Shown: positions 8,074-17,370, counted from the stretch's first letter. The stretch: 64,000 bases of DNA from Singulisphaera sp. GP187 (GCA_945869475.1 CAMBOV010000002.1:124001-188000), one strand, 5' to 3'. Notes: generated from the letters alone by a model not told the origin. A program made the numbers and translations.

Positions 8074-9018
8074 ATGACACTTCTCGTGAGAATGACACAA
8101 ACAACGATCGCCACGAGCGCGGTTGTTGTGTCGCTGGTGATTCTTGCGCTGAAACTCGCTGCGTGGTGGATGACGAAGTCGGACGCGGTCTTATCGGATG
8201 CCCTCGAGTCGATCGTGAATGTCGTTGCGAGTGGGATGACGCTCGGTGCGGTTCGAGTCGCCGCGAAGCCTCCCGATGCTGAACATCCCTATGGACACGG
8301 TCGCGTCGAGTTTGTGAGCGCCGCTGTCGAGGGCGGAATGCTCGTCGCAGCTGGAGCGTTCATCCTCATTCATTCGGTCGGGGCACTCATGCGTGACGCG
8401 CCCGCCATCACAGAGACTGGCTGGGGTCTCGCGCTCGTCGCCACTGGCGGAGTGATCAACCTCGCGCTTGCGATGGCGCTGATTTCGACGGGGCGGCGCA
8501 CGGATTCTGCCGCGCTTGTCGCCGACGGTGTGCACGTGCTGAGTGATTCGATCACGACTGCTGCGGTCATCGTTGGCCTCGTGATCATTCGATTCACAGG
8601 ATGGACGTGGGTCGATCCCGTGATTGCATTGGCGCTCGGTTGCCTACTGCTCTCAATGGGATGGCGCGTCGCGAAGAGTTCGGTCAATCGACTGATCGAT
8701 CGGCAGGATGATGGCGACATCGCGAAGCTCACTGCGCTCTTGACGAGCCACCTTGCTGAGGGTTCTCGCACTCCGACAATCTGTTCATTTCACAAGGTGC
8801 GTTGCAGACATGATGGATCGATGCACTGGATCGACATGCACATCCGCGTGCCGAGCGAGATGAGTGTTGCCCAGAGTCATGACATCGCCACTGAGATCGA
8901 GCGCAGCGCGATCGAGGCACTCGGAGGCAGTGGCGAAGCGACCGCGCACTGCGAACCCTGCGACCGTCAAGGATGTTTGTGTGCGTGCGCGCGCACGCGG
9001 TCGACGAGTACTTCGTAG
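8074..9018 (+). CDS. Cation diffusion facilitator (CDF) family metal transporter
   Basis: This 314-residue inner-membrane protein has about six hydrophobic segments. It has the CDF metal site in the second membrane segment (DAVLSDALESIVN) and the HPYGHGRVEF motif after segment 3. A cytoplasmic C-terminal domain follows (SFHKVRCRHDGSMHWIDMHI). Family members export Zn, Mn, Fe or Co in exchange for protons. The tail is rich in cysteine (CEPCDRQGCLCAC) and could bind metal ions, which is less common in the family. The start is ATG at 8074 or ATG at 8092. The longer frame back to 7630 is antisense to the neighbouring gene and is rejected. The 3' end overlaps the convergent membrane-protein gene by 52 bases. 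Confidence 0.9.
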   Translation: MTLLVRMTQTTIATSAVVVSLVILALKLAAWWMTKSDAVLSDALESIVNVVASGMTLGAVRVAAKPPDAEHPYGHGRVEFVSAAVEGGMLVAAGAFILIHSVGALMRDAPAITETGWGLALVATGGVINLALAMALISTGRRTDSAALVADGVHVLSDSITTAAVIVGLVIIRFTGWTWVDPVIALALGCLLLSMGWRVAKSSVNRLIDRQDDGDIAKLTALLTSHLAEGSRTPTICSFHKVRCRHDGSMHWIDMHIRVPSEMSVAQSHDIATEIERSAIEALGGSGEATAHCEPCDRQGCLCACARTRSTSTS

Positions 9019-9824
9019 GAACCGCTGAAGAGGGCGATGACTTCGGGAAATCCTCGAGTGAAGAGTCCTGCGCCGCAGTGATGAACGACTGAGCGAATGA
9101 GCGCCCACGTTGCGTAGAGCGCGATCCATGAAAGCGCCGAGTTCTGACGGCGGGTTATCTTCCATGAAGTAGCGAGCGCGGTGAGTGCGCTCGTGCGCGC
9201 TTCGCGTGGGTCGACGAGTGCGACGCCCGCGTATCCCAGTCGAAACTGCCAGTAGACCGCGACTGAAACGAACGGCACTGCGACGACAAGAATCGTGGTC
9301 GTGATGAGTGCAATGGATGCCGTTGGATCGTCGCTCCCCAGCGCAGAAAGAGCCCCAACGATCACAGCGACGATCAACGCGACGACCATCCAGATGATGA
9401 GTGGGATCGCCGCCGAGAGCATCAACACCACGCAGAAGATCGAAAAGTCGACGGGACGCAGATACGCGGCGAAGAGATCGCGCGCCGTGCAGGGTTCAGC
9501 GCGAATGACTCGAAGTGCCATGCGCGTTGCGCCATAGCCCAGTGGCAGCACGATGAGCACGAGCAGCAAGATCCCAACGGCGAGATGGTTGACGGTCTGC
9601 GAAAGTTGCGTCGTGAGTTCGCTCATCGACGCTTCGGTCGAGAGATCGATTGACGTTTGGCGGTTGGCGAGGAGTGCGTCGAGTGCGCCAGCGAGTGGAA
9701 TCGCCATCACCAGTGCAATGACTGCGCCCGCGACGATGAGCGCTGCGCGTGGCTTCTCGAGTGCGCGAGCGACGCGAGTTTGAATCTCACGAAGCAGCGG
9801 GGGTTGGTTGGTTGTTGAGTGCAT
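8967..9824 (-). CDS. Multipass membrane protein, unknown function
   Basis: This is a 285-residue protein with about five to six hydrophobic stretches (for example ALIVAGAVIALVMAIPLAG, VGILLLVLIVLPLGYGATR, LIIWMVVALIVAVIVGALSA and ITTTILVVAVPFVSVAVYW). A cytosolic N-terminus of about 25 residues precedes the first. It overlaps the upstream membrane-protein gene by 38 bases on the same strand. The two share the design of a six-helix hydrophobic domain with 'MA/ALxxSWxxTxxxxx' near the end (ALATSWKITRRQN here, MELSWRMTSGKA there). They are likely diverged paralogues, and may form one complex. No enzymatic motif is visible. Confidence 0.75.
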   Translation of the reverse strand: MHSTTNQPPLLREIQTRVARALEKPRAALIVAGAVIALVMAIPLAGALDALLANRQTSIDLSTEASMSELTTQLSQTVNHLAVGILLLVLIVLPLGYGATRMALRVIRAEPCTARDLFAAYLRPVDFSIFCVVLMLSAAIPLIIWMVVALIVAVIVGALSALGSDDPTASIALITTTILVVAVPFVSVAVYWQFRLGYAGVALVDPREARTSALTALATSWKITRRQNSALSWIALYATWALIRSVVHHCGAGLFTRGFPEVIALFSGSYEVLVDRVRAHAHKHP

Positions 9825-10623
9825 CTCGATTCAACAACATGTTGTAGGCAACGCCGTACTGAGTGAGCGCCAAGGGCACTCCAACAAAGATCAGTGGCAG
9901 CACACAGCAACAGAATGTTGCGGCCGCCATGACTCCAGTCGTGATGAAAAGCCCAAGAAGCGAGAGTGCCTTGCCGCTGGTCATGCGCCAGGAGAGTTCC
10001 ATTGCGCGCATCGGTCCGACCGATCCAAGCGATTCATCGGTGACGATCAACCATACGAAGAGCAAGCGGATTGCCATCCAGTACATCACGATGAGGCAGA
10101 TGAATGCCCAGGCGGTTCCGCACGCGACGGCTGCGCGTGAGCAGTCGTCGAAGTCTGCGCGTTGAACTCCACCGTTGAACGCCTCGAAGCCGACTCCGAA
10201 GTAGAGAATCGCCGCATTCACGGCCGCAGCGAGCAGGATCGGGATAAGCAAGACGAAGCACAACACCACGAGCGTGCCGATCAGTGATGGAAAGCGCCGG
10301 TATCCCTGCAGAATGTCGCGCAATTGCGGCGTCTGCCCGCGCGCGGCGCGCGTGCCCATCCAGTACATCCCACCTGTGATTGGCACGACGACAAAGATTG
10401 CCCAGAGCACGCTGAAGCACGCAAGACCACCGAGCAGAGCCGCGACCGCTGGCACATGCTCTGGTTTTGGATCGCCACCCTGTGCGTAGCTCTGAGTGGC
10501 ATTGACCGCCCACGTTGGGATGTTTGCCGCACAGTAAATCACAACACCAACCGTCAGCATCAGCCAGGACTTCTTGTAGAGCGCCCAACTTTGTCCCCAG
10601 ACGTTTGTGAATGAATATTCCAT
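9787..10623 (-). CDS. Multipass membrane protein, DUF975-like architecture
   Basis: This is a 278-residue protein. It begins MEYSFTNVWGQSWALYKKSW, a pattern of an amphipathic start followed by a first membrane helix that is common in DUF975-like and glycerophosphodiesterase-associated membrane domains. Around six hydrophobic segments follow, and near the C-terminus MELSWRMTSGKALSLL precedes the last two helices. It is likely cotranscribed with the ThuA-like gene 18 bases upstream, and it overlaps the next membrane-protein gene by 38 bases. No catalytic motif is seen. The family assignment rests on general architecture and is tentative. Confidence 0.75.
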   Translation of the reverse strand: MEYSFTNVWGQSWALYKKSWLMLTVGVVIYCAANIPTWAVNATQSYAQGGDPKPEHVPAVAALLGGLACFSVLWAIFVVVPITGGMYWMGTRAARGQTPQLRDILQGYRRFPSLIGTLVVLCFVLLIPILLAAAVNAAILYFGVGFEAFNGGVQRADFDDCSRAAVACGTAWAFICLIVMYWMAIRLLFVWLIVTDESLGSVGPMRAMELSWRMTSGKALSLLGLFITTGVMAAATFCCCVLPLIFVGVPLALTQYGVAYNMLLNRDALNNQPTPAAS

Positions 10624-10641
10624 TGTGTTCTCGGTGGTGTG

Positions 10642-11439
10642 CTACTTCGGACTCGGCGCAGGGATCGGCTGCGCCCGTTGCGGTTGAAGATTCGCGGCCC
10701 AGAGTATCCCACGCTTGATGTGTTCGCGAAAGAGTGGCTCTGAAAAAGACGCCTTGGTGTGACCGCCCGCGGTGTACCAACTGCGGCCCTTCTTCATCAT
10801 GCGCCACCAGACACAGGGGTGATCGCCATTCATTGCGCCACCTTCATACGAAGTCTCGTCGAGCGACGCGAGAACGTGTATGCCCTCGACCTTGCGCGGA
10901 TTTCGATTGAAGCGGTACCACTCATCGGTGCGTTGCCAACGCGAGGGCAGCATCGCGGTCGACGGATGTGAGTGATCCTCGACGATGATCGTCGCGATCT
11001 GCACATCAGGATGGCCCGCGAAATGCGCTCCGACCAACTCGACGAACCACGGCCACTCATGCTCAGTGTCACTCGCTGCGTGGATGCCGGCGAACCCACC
11101 ACCCGCCTCGACGAATTCTTGAAAGGCGAATTGCTGCTGTGGGTCGAGCACATCTCCAGTCGTCGAAAGAAAGACAACGGCGCGAAAACCCTTGAGGTTC
11201 TCACTGGTGAATTGCGTCGCGTCTTCGGTCGCAACAACTTCGACATCGGGAGCGAGAACTTCGCGCACACACGCGATGCCTTCAGGAATCGAATCATGAC
11301 GAAAGGTCGCGGTCTTCGAGAAGACGAGCACGCGGGGCTTTGGTGTGACGTGTGGCGCAACCTCTTGCGTTGCGATGAGTACGCCCACGAGCATCACAGC
11401 GCACGCGGTCACAAGTGGAATGCGTGAGAGAAACGTCAT
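10642..11439 (-). CDS. ThuA-like domain protein, exported
   Basis: This 265-residue protein has an N-terminal signal or anchor segment (LVTACAVMLVGVLIATQ). A class-I glutamine-amidotransferase-like fold of the ThuA family follows. Recognisable blocks are VLVFSKTATFRHDSIPEG at the start of the domain, GGGFAGIHAASDTEHEWPW in the middle, and HPCVWWRMMKKGRSWYTAGGH near the end. ThuA-like domains in planctomycetes are usually exported and linked to carbohydrate use, but their reaction is not established. The classical catalytic cysteine of amidotransferases is absent, as usual for ThuA. The gene lies 10 bases downstream of the HlyD-type adaptor on the same strand. Confidence 0.88.
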   Translation of the reverse strand: MTFLSRIPLVTACAVMLVGVLIATQEVAPHVTPKPRVLVFSKTATFRHDSIPEGIACVREVLAPDVEVVATEDATQFTSENLKGFRAVVFLSTTGDVLDPQQQFAFQEFVEAGGGFAGIHAASDTEHEWPWFVELVGAHFAGHPDVQIATIIVEDHSHPSTAMLPSRWQRTDEWYRFNRNPRKVEGIHVLASLDETSYEGGAMNGDHPCVWWRMMKKGRSWYTAGGHTKASFSEPLFREHIKRGILWAANLQPQRAQPIPAPSPK

Positions 11440-11449
11440 ATGTCTTGCG

Positions 11450-13159
11450 TCACGAGTCGCGCACTGGTTTGGTGCCAGTTGGCTGCGCTGGCTGTGTGCG
11501 ACCTACGTCTGGCTTCCCCGAATTCTTGCCCGTCGTGTTCGTTGAGTCGTTGTCTTTCGGAGTGGTCACGTCGGCTGGCAGGCGAGCGACGATCTCATCG
11601 GCAGTCGGCTCGCGCAAGAGCACGAGATCGCCTTCTTCGAGTCCAGAGAGAACTTCGGTCTCCATCTCACTCGAGCGACCAATCACCACTTGTTTTTGGC
11701 TGAAACCCATCTCGTCTGGGATGTACACAAAGGCGACCGCTCCACTTCGAAAGACCGATTGCACAGGAACGCTCAATACATCCGTCGCGCTTCCGAGCAG
11801 AATCGATGCCTTGCAGCGCATACTGGGCTTGAGTGCGAGTGACTCAGCCTCATCGAGCAAGACGCGCACCTTGTAGTCGCGGCGATTGGGGTCGCGCCAT
11901 CCGCCGCTCTCTGCGAGCACACTCACATTCATCACGGTGCCATGAATTGGAGTGGTTGGGCTCGCGTCGCTGAAAATCGTGACCCCTTGATCTGGTTTGA
12001 TCTGACCCGAGAGTGCCTCGCTCACCTTGAGGTAGGCGACCATCTGCGAAGTGTCCGGGATGATCATCGCGAGTTCGTTGGGCTTCAATTCAGTACCAGC
12101 TGCAAGCGGCGCCGAATCACCCGAGCGACCCCATCCACCAGATTCCAAACTGCTTGCGTAGACAACAAGTCCATCGGTCGGGGAGCGAATCGTTGTGTTC
12201 TCGAGTGCGCGTTCGCCTTGCGTGAGCCGTTCACTTGCGTTCTTCGTTCGAAAGAGTGCGCTCTCATGATCGGATTGCGCCTTGACGATCTCTGCGTCTT
12301 TCTTTTGTTCTGTGCGCACTCGCTCGGCAGTCGCCTGCTCGAGATCCGAACGCTTTTTCGCCTCATCTTGAGGACGCTGAAACTTCTCGTACACCTCGAT
12401 GTTGAGCGCCGACTGCTTGACCTTCGCGTCCGCCTGGATGAGAGCGATTCGATCTTTCTCATACTCGTCGCGACTGATGAATCCCTTGGCGACGAGCGAT
12501 TCGGATTCGGCGTATCGCTTGCGCAATCGCTCGGCGTCGATTGTCGCTGCTTCGATCTCGGTCGCGAGTTGCTGGCGCTTCGAGACGAGGTCGCCGCTGA
12601 TCCATCCTTCAAGTGCGAGTTGGCTGAGCTGCACCTGCAGATTGGCCTTCTCGATCTCGCTCGCGCGTTCATTCTTCTTGATCGCGAGTGCCTGTTCGTT
12701 CGAAACTGCCTCAGCCTGCGAGGTCTTGAGTTTGTCCTGCAGATCTTTGATCTTGTCCGCCGCCTCTTCGCTGGCAAACTTCAGAAGCACATCACCCTTG
12801 GCGACGCGCCGTCCTTCAGCAACGATTTCAGTGATGACCGCGCGACCCTCAAGCAAGTTGCGAACCTCAACCTGTCGCAGTGCGGCGAGTTCACCTGAGA
12901 CTGGAATGGCGATATCGAAATCGGTGCGGCTCACCGTGTGAATGTCGAGCGCACGTGCGCCGAGTAATCCGGAAGTTGGCGTCGCCCCCGAGCTCGAGCC
13001 GCTCATTGCCGCTCGCCACCTATCGAAGTTCGCCAGTGTCACGGCGGTGCCACTCACCAGGATCATGAGGATCGCGAATCGCCACCCGAAGCGTCGAAGT
13101 GGTTTGGTGCTGGTTGGCGGCGTGAATTCGACAGACATCTCTGCGAAGCCTAGCTTCAC
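11450..13159 (-). CDS. HlyD/MacA-family periplasmic adaptor protein
   Basis: This is a 569-residue membrane-fusion protein. A membrane anchor (GWRFAILMILVSGTAVTLA) is followed by a lipoyl-like half-domain (PVSGELAALRQVEVRN). A very long coiled-coil hairpin (about residues 130-320, rich in Glu/Lys/Gln) comes next, then the second lipoyl half and a beta-barrel (VRVLLDEAESLALKPSMRC). Such adaptors link an inner-membrane pump to a TolC-type channel. The GTG start at 13159 overlaps the TolC-like stop (GTGA). ATG at 13138 (MSVEFTPP) is an alternative. No ABC or RND pump gene is present in the window, so the inner-membrane partner must be encoded elsewhere. Confidence 0.9.
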   Translation of the reverse strand: MKLGFAEMSVEFTPPTSTKPLRRFGWRFAILMILVSGTAVTLANFDRWRAAMSGSSSGATPTSGLLGARALDIHTVSRTDFDIAIPVSGELAALRQVEVRNLLEGRAVITEIVAEGRRVAKGDVLLKFASEEAADKIKDLQDKLKTSQAEAVSNEQALAIKKNERASEIEKANLQVQLSQLALEGWISGDLVSKRQQLATEIEAATIDAERLRKRYAESESLVAKGFISRDEYEKDRIALIQADAKVKQSALNIEVYEKFQRPQDEAKKRSDLEQATAERVRTEQKKDAEIVKAQSDHESALFRTKNASERLTQGERALENTTIRSPTDGLVVYASSLESGGWGRSGDSAPLAAGTELKPNELAMIIPDTSQMVAYLKVSEALSGQIKPDQGVTIFSDASPTTPIHGTVMNVSVLAESGGWRDPNRRDYKVRVLLDEAESLALKPSMRCKASILLGSATDVLSVPVQSVFRSGAVAFVYIPDEMGFSQKQVVIGRSSEMETEVLSGLEEGDLVLLREPTADEIVARLPADVTTPKDNDSTNTTGKNSGKPDVGRTQPAQPTGTKPVRDS

Positions 13160-14952
13160 GCAGGGGGAATCTCAGCGGGTTGTGCGAGAATTCCCGCTCC
13201 ACGTCTATATCGGACCTCCATCCCATCGGGAGCGATGATCTCGCCATCGTCTGAGACGCGAAGCTGTCCAGTCTGTCGTAGATACTCAAGGATTGCGATT
13301 TGCACTTCGCGAAGAGCGCGTGCCTTGTCGTTTTCTGCCGCGCTCAGGGCATCCACGGCATCTGTTCGATCGCGTGGAGTCGCGCGATCGGGCGCTGCAT
13401 CGATGCTTGCCTGACGATTGCGCGCGATGTCGAGATTGCGGTCTTGAAGCGAGACGCTGTAGAGCCCGCGATCGATGCGCCGGATCGCTTGGCGAACTTC
13501 GACGGCGGCACCGTTCTGCGCAAAGATGAATGCGCGATCGAGTTGTTCGAGGCGAACCTGGGCCTTGCGAACGTTGATCTCTTCAATCGTGCGGTCGAGC
13601 GGAATATCAAACTGCATTCCCACGGTGTAATCACTGAACGAATCGTCGAGTTGAATGCCATTGAAGAAATCTGGATTCTTCAACATCGATGCGCTTGCGA
13701 CCAGATTCGCACCAGGAAGCACCGCATTGCGCGCGTTGTCGACCGCTCGCTTGGCGTCGGCGACTTGATCGCGCGTGTTCTGTAAGTCGAGTCGCCACTC
13801 GAACGCCGACGCGACTGCGCGCGCTGATTCAACGACCGGCGGATCGAGATCGAGCATCTCTGGATCGATCACGATAGGCGCGTCGGTCTCATATCCGATG
13901 CGCAGCTTAAAGCGATCGACGGCGAACTTGTAACCCTCTTCGAGACCGATGAGTCGGTCGATCACGAAGAGTGCGCGTTGCTTGGCGAGATCGGCTTGAA
14001 AGGCGACCTGCCGTCCACTCTGGACAAGAGCATCTTCGCGCTCGATGATCAGTCGAAGTCGATCGATCTGATTGCGTGTGTTTGCGATGACCTGCTGTTG
14101 CACCACCAACTCATGAAAATCACTAAAAATCGCGATGTAAAAACGCCTTCGGAACTCTTCGAAGGCGCGCGCGCCGTAGATCATGTTGCGCTTCGCCTGG
14201 ATGAGTGGTTCTTGCGCGACGAGACCGGCTCCGCGAAGAAGCGGAATCTGAAGGTTCAGTGCGATGTCGAGTGAACTCGCTTGGCCGGTTTGAATGGCGT
14301 CATTGAGTTGTTCAGATGCTTGCGCGAGAATCGTCGCGCTGATCTCGCCGCCATAGGGCAACTTCTGCCGAACCGAAAAATCGTTGACGAGTTGCAGTGC
14401 GGTCGACTGCGCTCCGTTGATCCCAAGACCTTGCACGCGCGGGGTGATCGTGTCGATGAAGCGGGGGGTCCAGAGGTGTTGCTGGATCAAGAGGTCGAGC
14501 GCGATGAGCAGGTACTGCTCTTCAGCGATGCGGTACTCGAGACTCTTGTTGATGCCATACTGCACACTCTTGGCGAGGGTGAAGTGCTCAGCATTCGCTA
14601 GCGGTTCAACCACTGCGGTGACCTCGCGAATCGTCTTGTCGGCGTCGATCACCGCGCGCTTTCGCGCCTCATACTTCAAGGTCTCGGGGGGAGGATTGTC
14701 CGTCGGCGGCTCGTTGAGTCCAGGAGAATCTGGAGTGAAGTTCACACCCGCGTAGCGCGACTCTGCTTGCTTGATCGTCGGGACGCTCGAGGGTTCGCCG
14801 ATCGATTCACTGGCCTTGCGAAGGCGATCTTCAGTCTCAGCATCTATGACTGCGAACCGCTGTTGATCGCAAGATGAGAAAATTACTGTAGCGAGAGCAG
14901 TAATGGCGACGTACGACCATCTTCTGGACTGTTTCGCGACGGATCGCGCCAT
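13156..14952 (-). CDS. TolC-type outer-membrane efflux lipoprotein
   Basis: This outer-membrane factor is about 598 residues long from ATG 14952. That start gives a clean lipoprotein signal peptide ending in the lipobox VIFSSC. The frame extends to an ATG at 15006, but this would add an unlikely charged leader. The body shows two long helical repeats typical of the OEP fold, with KLPYGGEISATILAQ and MQFDIPLDRTIEEINVRKAQVRLEQ as barrel and helix landmarks. It would form a trimeric channel through the outer membrane that docks onto the HlyD-type adaptor encoded immediately downstream (GTGA overlap). The gene lies just downstream of the short aldehyde dehydrogenase gene on the same strand. Confidence 0.87.
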   Translation of the reverse strand: MARSVAKQSRRWSYVAITALATVIFSSCDQQRFAVIDAETEDRLRKASESIGEPSSVPTIKQAESRYAGVNFTPDSPGLNEPPTDNPPPETLKYEARKRAVIDADKTIREVTAVVEPLANAEHFTLAKSVQYGINKSLEYRIAEEQYLLIALDLLIQQHLWTPRFIDTITPRVQGLGINGAQSTALQLVNDFSVRQKLPYGGEISATILAQASEQLNDAIQTGQASSLDIALNLQIPLLRGAGLVAQEPLIQAKRNMIYGARAFEEFRRRFYIAIFSDFHELVVQQQVIANTRNQIDRLRLIIEREDALVQSGRQVAFQADLAKQRALFVIDRLIGLEEGYKFAVDRFKLRIGYETDAPIVIDPEMLDLDPPVVESARAVASAFEWRLDLQNTRDQVADAKRAVDNARNAVLPGANLVASASMLKNPDFFNGIQLDDSFSDYTVGMQFDIPLDRTIEEINVRKAQVRLEQLDRAFIFAQNGAAVEVRQAIRRIDRGLYSVSLQDRNLDIARNRQASIDAAPDRATPRDRTDAVDALSAAENDKARALREVQIAILEYLRQTGQLRVSDDGEIIAPDGMEVRYRRGAGILAQPAEIPPA

Positions 14953-15017
14953 TTTTACAGACGATCGACTATTGTCAGCGATTGTTATGTGAACGTCTTC
15001 GATCATGTGCCGATCTT

Positions 15018-15899
15018 CTACGAACCAATCGTGTGCCAGACGGTCTTTGTCTCTGTCACGCCATCAAACGCTCGTGGGGAGGTCCAGAGATCATCCTTCA
15101 TGAAGTCGGCCGATGGATCGACCAACCGAACGCGCTTGAAGTTCTCAGAGACTCCCAACTGAAGGATCTTCGCATGGGCGGGTGCAACCGATGCAACGAC
15201 TGCGTCAACATCGCGGTGGGATGCCGCCACCGGAACGAGCTCATCGCGACTGCCTGTGAGCAGATTGAACACCCCCGCTGGGATGTCCGCGCTCGGCGCG
15301 CATTCGGCGACGACGAGGGCGGCAATGGGATCGGTCGAACTCGCGACCGCCACAACCGCGCAACCGCACGCGAGAGCTGGCAGGGTGAGGGTCAGAAACC
15401 CAAGGAGCGGCGAGGCTTCTGGGGCAAAGATCGCGACAACTCCGCTGGGCTCAACCTGTGAGAAGCAATGAAATGGACCCGTCACAGGATTTCGACCGCC
15501 CACGACGCACTCCAACTTATCACTCCAACCCGCGAACGAAACCGTGGCATCGATCGCGCGAGTGACCTCGCGGCGAGCATCCCCCTTGCCGATGCGACCA
15601 CTCATGCGAATCGCATCGATCAGTTCTTCAGTGCGTCCTTCGAGAACTTCAGCGAGTCGGTAAAGAATCTGCCCGCGCAGATAGCCGCTTGAGGCCGCCC
15701 ACTTTTCTTGTGCGCCGCGCGCCGCTTCGACCGCATCACGAAAATCTTTGCGCGAGGCTTGTGCCGCGTACACAACGACACGACTGGCAGCGCGTGCACG
15801 TGCGTCAACGACGGGGGCGACGCGTCCAGATTCACTTCGCGGATAGCCCCCAGCGATGAACAACTTCCAGGTCTTCGTGATGTCTGTGCGTGTGGTCAT
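15018..15899 (-). CDS. Catalytically dead short aldehyde dehydrogenase-fold protein (ALDH16 C-domain-like)
   Basis: This is 293 residues from the ATG at 15899 (MTTRTDITKTWKLFIAGGYP). It matches the N-terminal and cofactor-domain part of an aldehyde dehydrogenase (KLFIAGGYPRSESGR, GVVAIFAPEASPLLGFLTLT, ALACGCAVVAVASSTDP, DIPAGVFNLLTGSRDE). It stops before any catalytic-domain cysteine and also lacks the LELGG glutamate motif, so it cannot be an active ALDH alone. It begins 19 bases after the full-length ALDH gene. Together the two add up to about 776 residues, close to bacterial ALDH16, which carries such a degenerate second domain fused to the first. I infer a split ALDH16, with this part acting in dimerisation or scaffolding. 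Confidence 0.85.
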   Translation of the reverse strand: MTTRTDITKTWKLFIAGGYPRSESGRVAPVVDARARAASRVVVYAAQASRKDFRDAVEAARGAQEKWAASSGYLRGQILYRLAEVLEGRTEELIDAIRMSGRIGKGDARREVTRAIDATVSFAGWSDKLECVVGGRNPVTGPFHCFSQVEPSGVVAIFAPEASPLLGFLTLTLPALACGCAVVAVASSTDPIAALVVAECAPSADIPAGVFNLLTGSRDELVPVAASHRDVDAVVASVAPAHAKILQLGVSENFKRVRLVDPSADFMKDDLWTSPRAFDGVTETKTVWHTIGS

Positions 15900-15918
15900 G
15901 TGATTCCTTCTGTGGCGC

Positions 15919-17370
15919 TCACGCCAAGTATGCGGCAAGTCCCGCCCGTCCGCCCTCGCGACCGAATCCTGATTCGCGGTATCCACCAAACGGTGCCGAT
16001 GGATCGAACTGATTGAATGTGTTGCACCAGATCACTCCAGCTTTGATCTGGCGCGCAATCTCGTACGCCTTCGACCCACGGCTCGTCCAGATGCCTGCGC
16101 TCAATCCATACATTGTGTTGTTGGCGCGTGCGACCGCCTCGTCCGGAGTGCGAAAGGTCATTACGGCGAGAACCGGTCCAAAGATTTCTTCGCGCGCGAT
16201 TGTGTGTGCGGGTTGCACTCCCGTGAAGAAGCAGGGGCGACACCAGAATCCCTTCTTGGGAGTGGCGACTTCTTTGCAGGCGTTGTGTGTTGCACCTTCG
16301 GCGATTCCAACCTTGATGTACCGCTCAATGCGATCGAGTTGTGCGCGACTATTGATCGCGCCGACGTCGGTGTTCTTATCAAGTGGATCACCCACGCGAA
16401 GACTCTTCATGCGAAGGTGCAACTTCGCGATGACCTCTTCGGCGACTGACTCTTCGACAAGCAGTCGACTTCCTGCGCAACAAACTTGCCCTTGGTTCGC
16501 CCAAATCGCAGCGACCACTCCTTCGACAGCCTGATCGATCGCAGCGTCTGCAAAGATAATGTTTGGACTTTTTCCGCCTAATTCAAGTGTTAAACGCTTC
16601 TTGGTGCCAGCCACGGTTGCGGCGATTGAACGTCCGACTTCGGTCGATCCTGTGAATGCAATCTTGTCGATATCACTGTGCGCGACGATCTCGCGTCCTG
16701 TCTCGCCCGCGCCGGTCACGATGTTGACCACCCCCGCGGGGAGGTCGACCTCTTGCAAAATCTCTGCGAGGCGAAGGGCTGTGAGCGAGGTCGTCTCGGC
16801 TGGCTTCAACACAACGGTGTTGCCGCATGCGAGTGCGGGGGCGATCTTCCACGCCGCCATCAACAATGGAAAGTTCCACGGGATGATCTGTCCACAGACA
16901 CCAACAGGTTGTGGAGTGTTGCCGTCACTTGTCGCAGAGGCATAGCGCAACTTGTCGCACCATCCCGCGTGATGAAAGAAGTGCGCGGCCGCGAGCGGAA
17001 CATCTTCGTCACGCGTCTCGCGAATCGGCTTGCCGTTGTTCATCGTCTCGAGCACCGCGAGCTCACGCGCACGCTCTTGAATGCGCCGCGCAATTCGGTA
17101 GAGATACTTCGCGCGCTCAATCGCCGGAGTTCGGCGCCATCCCTTCAACGCCTTTCGCGCCGCCGCGACCGCACTATTTACATCCTTCGCGTCGGCCTCT
17201 GCGATGCGCGCGAGTGGCGCTTCAGTCGCTGGGTTGATCGTGTCAAAGAACCGACCCGACATTGGATCGCGAAACGCGCCGCCAATGAAGAGTCCGTACT
17301 GCGCTTTGATCTCGACCTTGGTCGACTCGGGCGCGGGTGAATACTGCCAGGGTGCGGCTGAACCAGTCAT
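15919..17370 (-). CDS. NAD(P)-dependent aldehyde dehydrogenase
   Basis: This is 483 residues from the ATG at 17370 (MTGSAAPWQYSPAP). The frame runs on to 17646, but that stretch is antisense to the ROK kinase start. All ALDH landmarks are present: PWNFPLL with N166, the FTGSTEVGRSIA cofactor loop, E263 in LELGGKSPN, and the catalytic cysteine C297 in NQGQVCCAG. The EEIFGPVL motif and a C-terminal PFGGYRESGFGREGG are also there. It oxidises an aldehyde to a carboxylic acid. The next gene downstream encodes a truncated ALDH-fold protein, which together with this one resembles a split bacterial ALDH16. The substrate is unknown. Confidence 0.95.
   Translation of the reverse strand: MTGSAAPWQYSPAPESTKVEIKAQYGLFIGGAFRDPMSGRFFDTINPATEAPLARIAEADAKDVNSAVAAARKALKGWRRTPAIERAKYLYRIARRIQERARELAVLETMNNGKPIRETRDEDVPLAAAHFFHHAGWCDKLRYASATSDGNTPQPVGVCGQIIPWNFPLLMAAWKIAPALACGNTVVLKPAETTSLTALRLAEILQEVDLPAGVVNIVTGAGETGREIVAHSDIDKIAFTGSTEVGRSIAATVAGTKKRLTLELGGKSPNIIFADAAIDQAVEGVVAAIWANQGQVCCAGSRLLVEESVAEEVIAKLHLRMKSLRVGDPLDKNTDVGAINSRAQLDRIERYIKVGIAEGATHNACKEVATPKKGFWCRPCFFTGVQPAHTIAREEIFGPVLAVMTFRTPDEAVARANNTMYGLSAGIWTSRGSKAYEIARQIKAGVIWCNTFNQFDPSAPFGGYRESGFGREGGRAGLAAYLA

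Noticed and set aside
11942-12898. 318-residue plus-strand frame opposite the HlyD adaptor
   Set aside because: It is antisense to the coiled-coil region, whose heptad regularity keeps the opposite frame open by chance.
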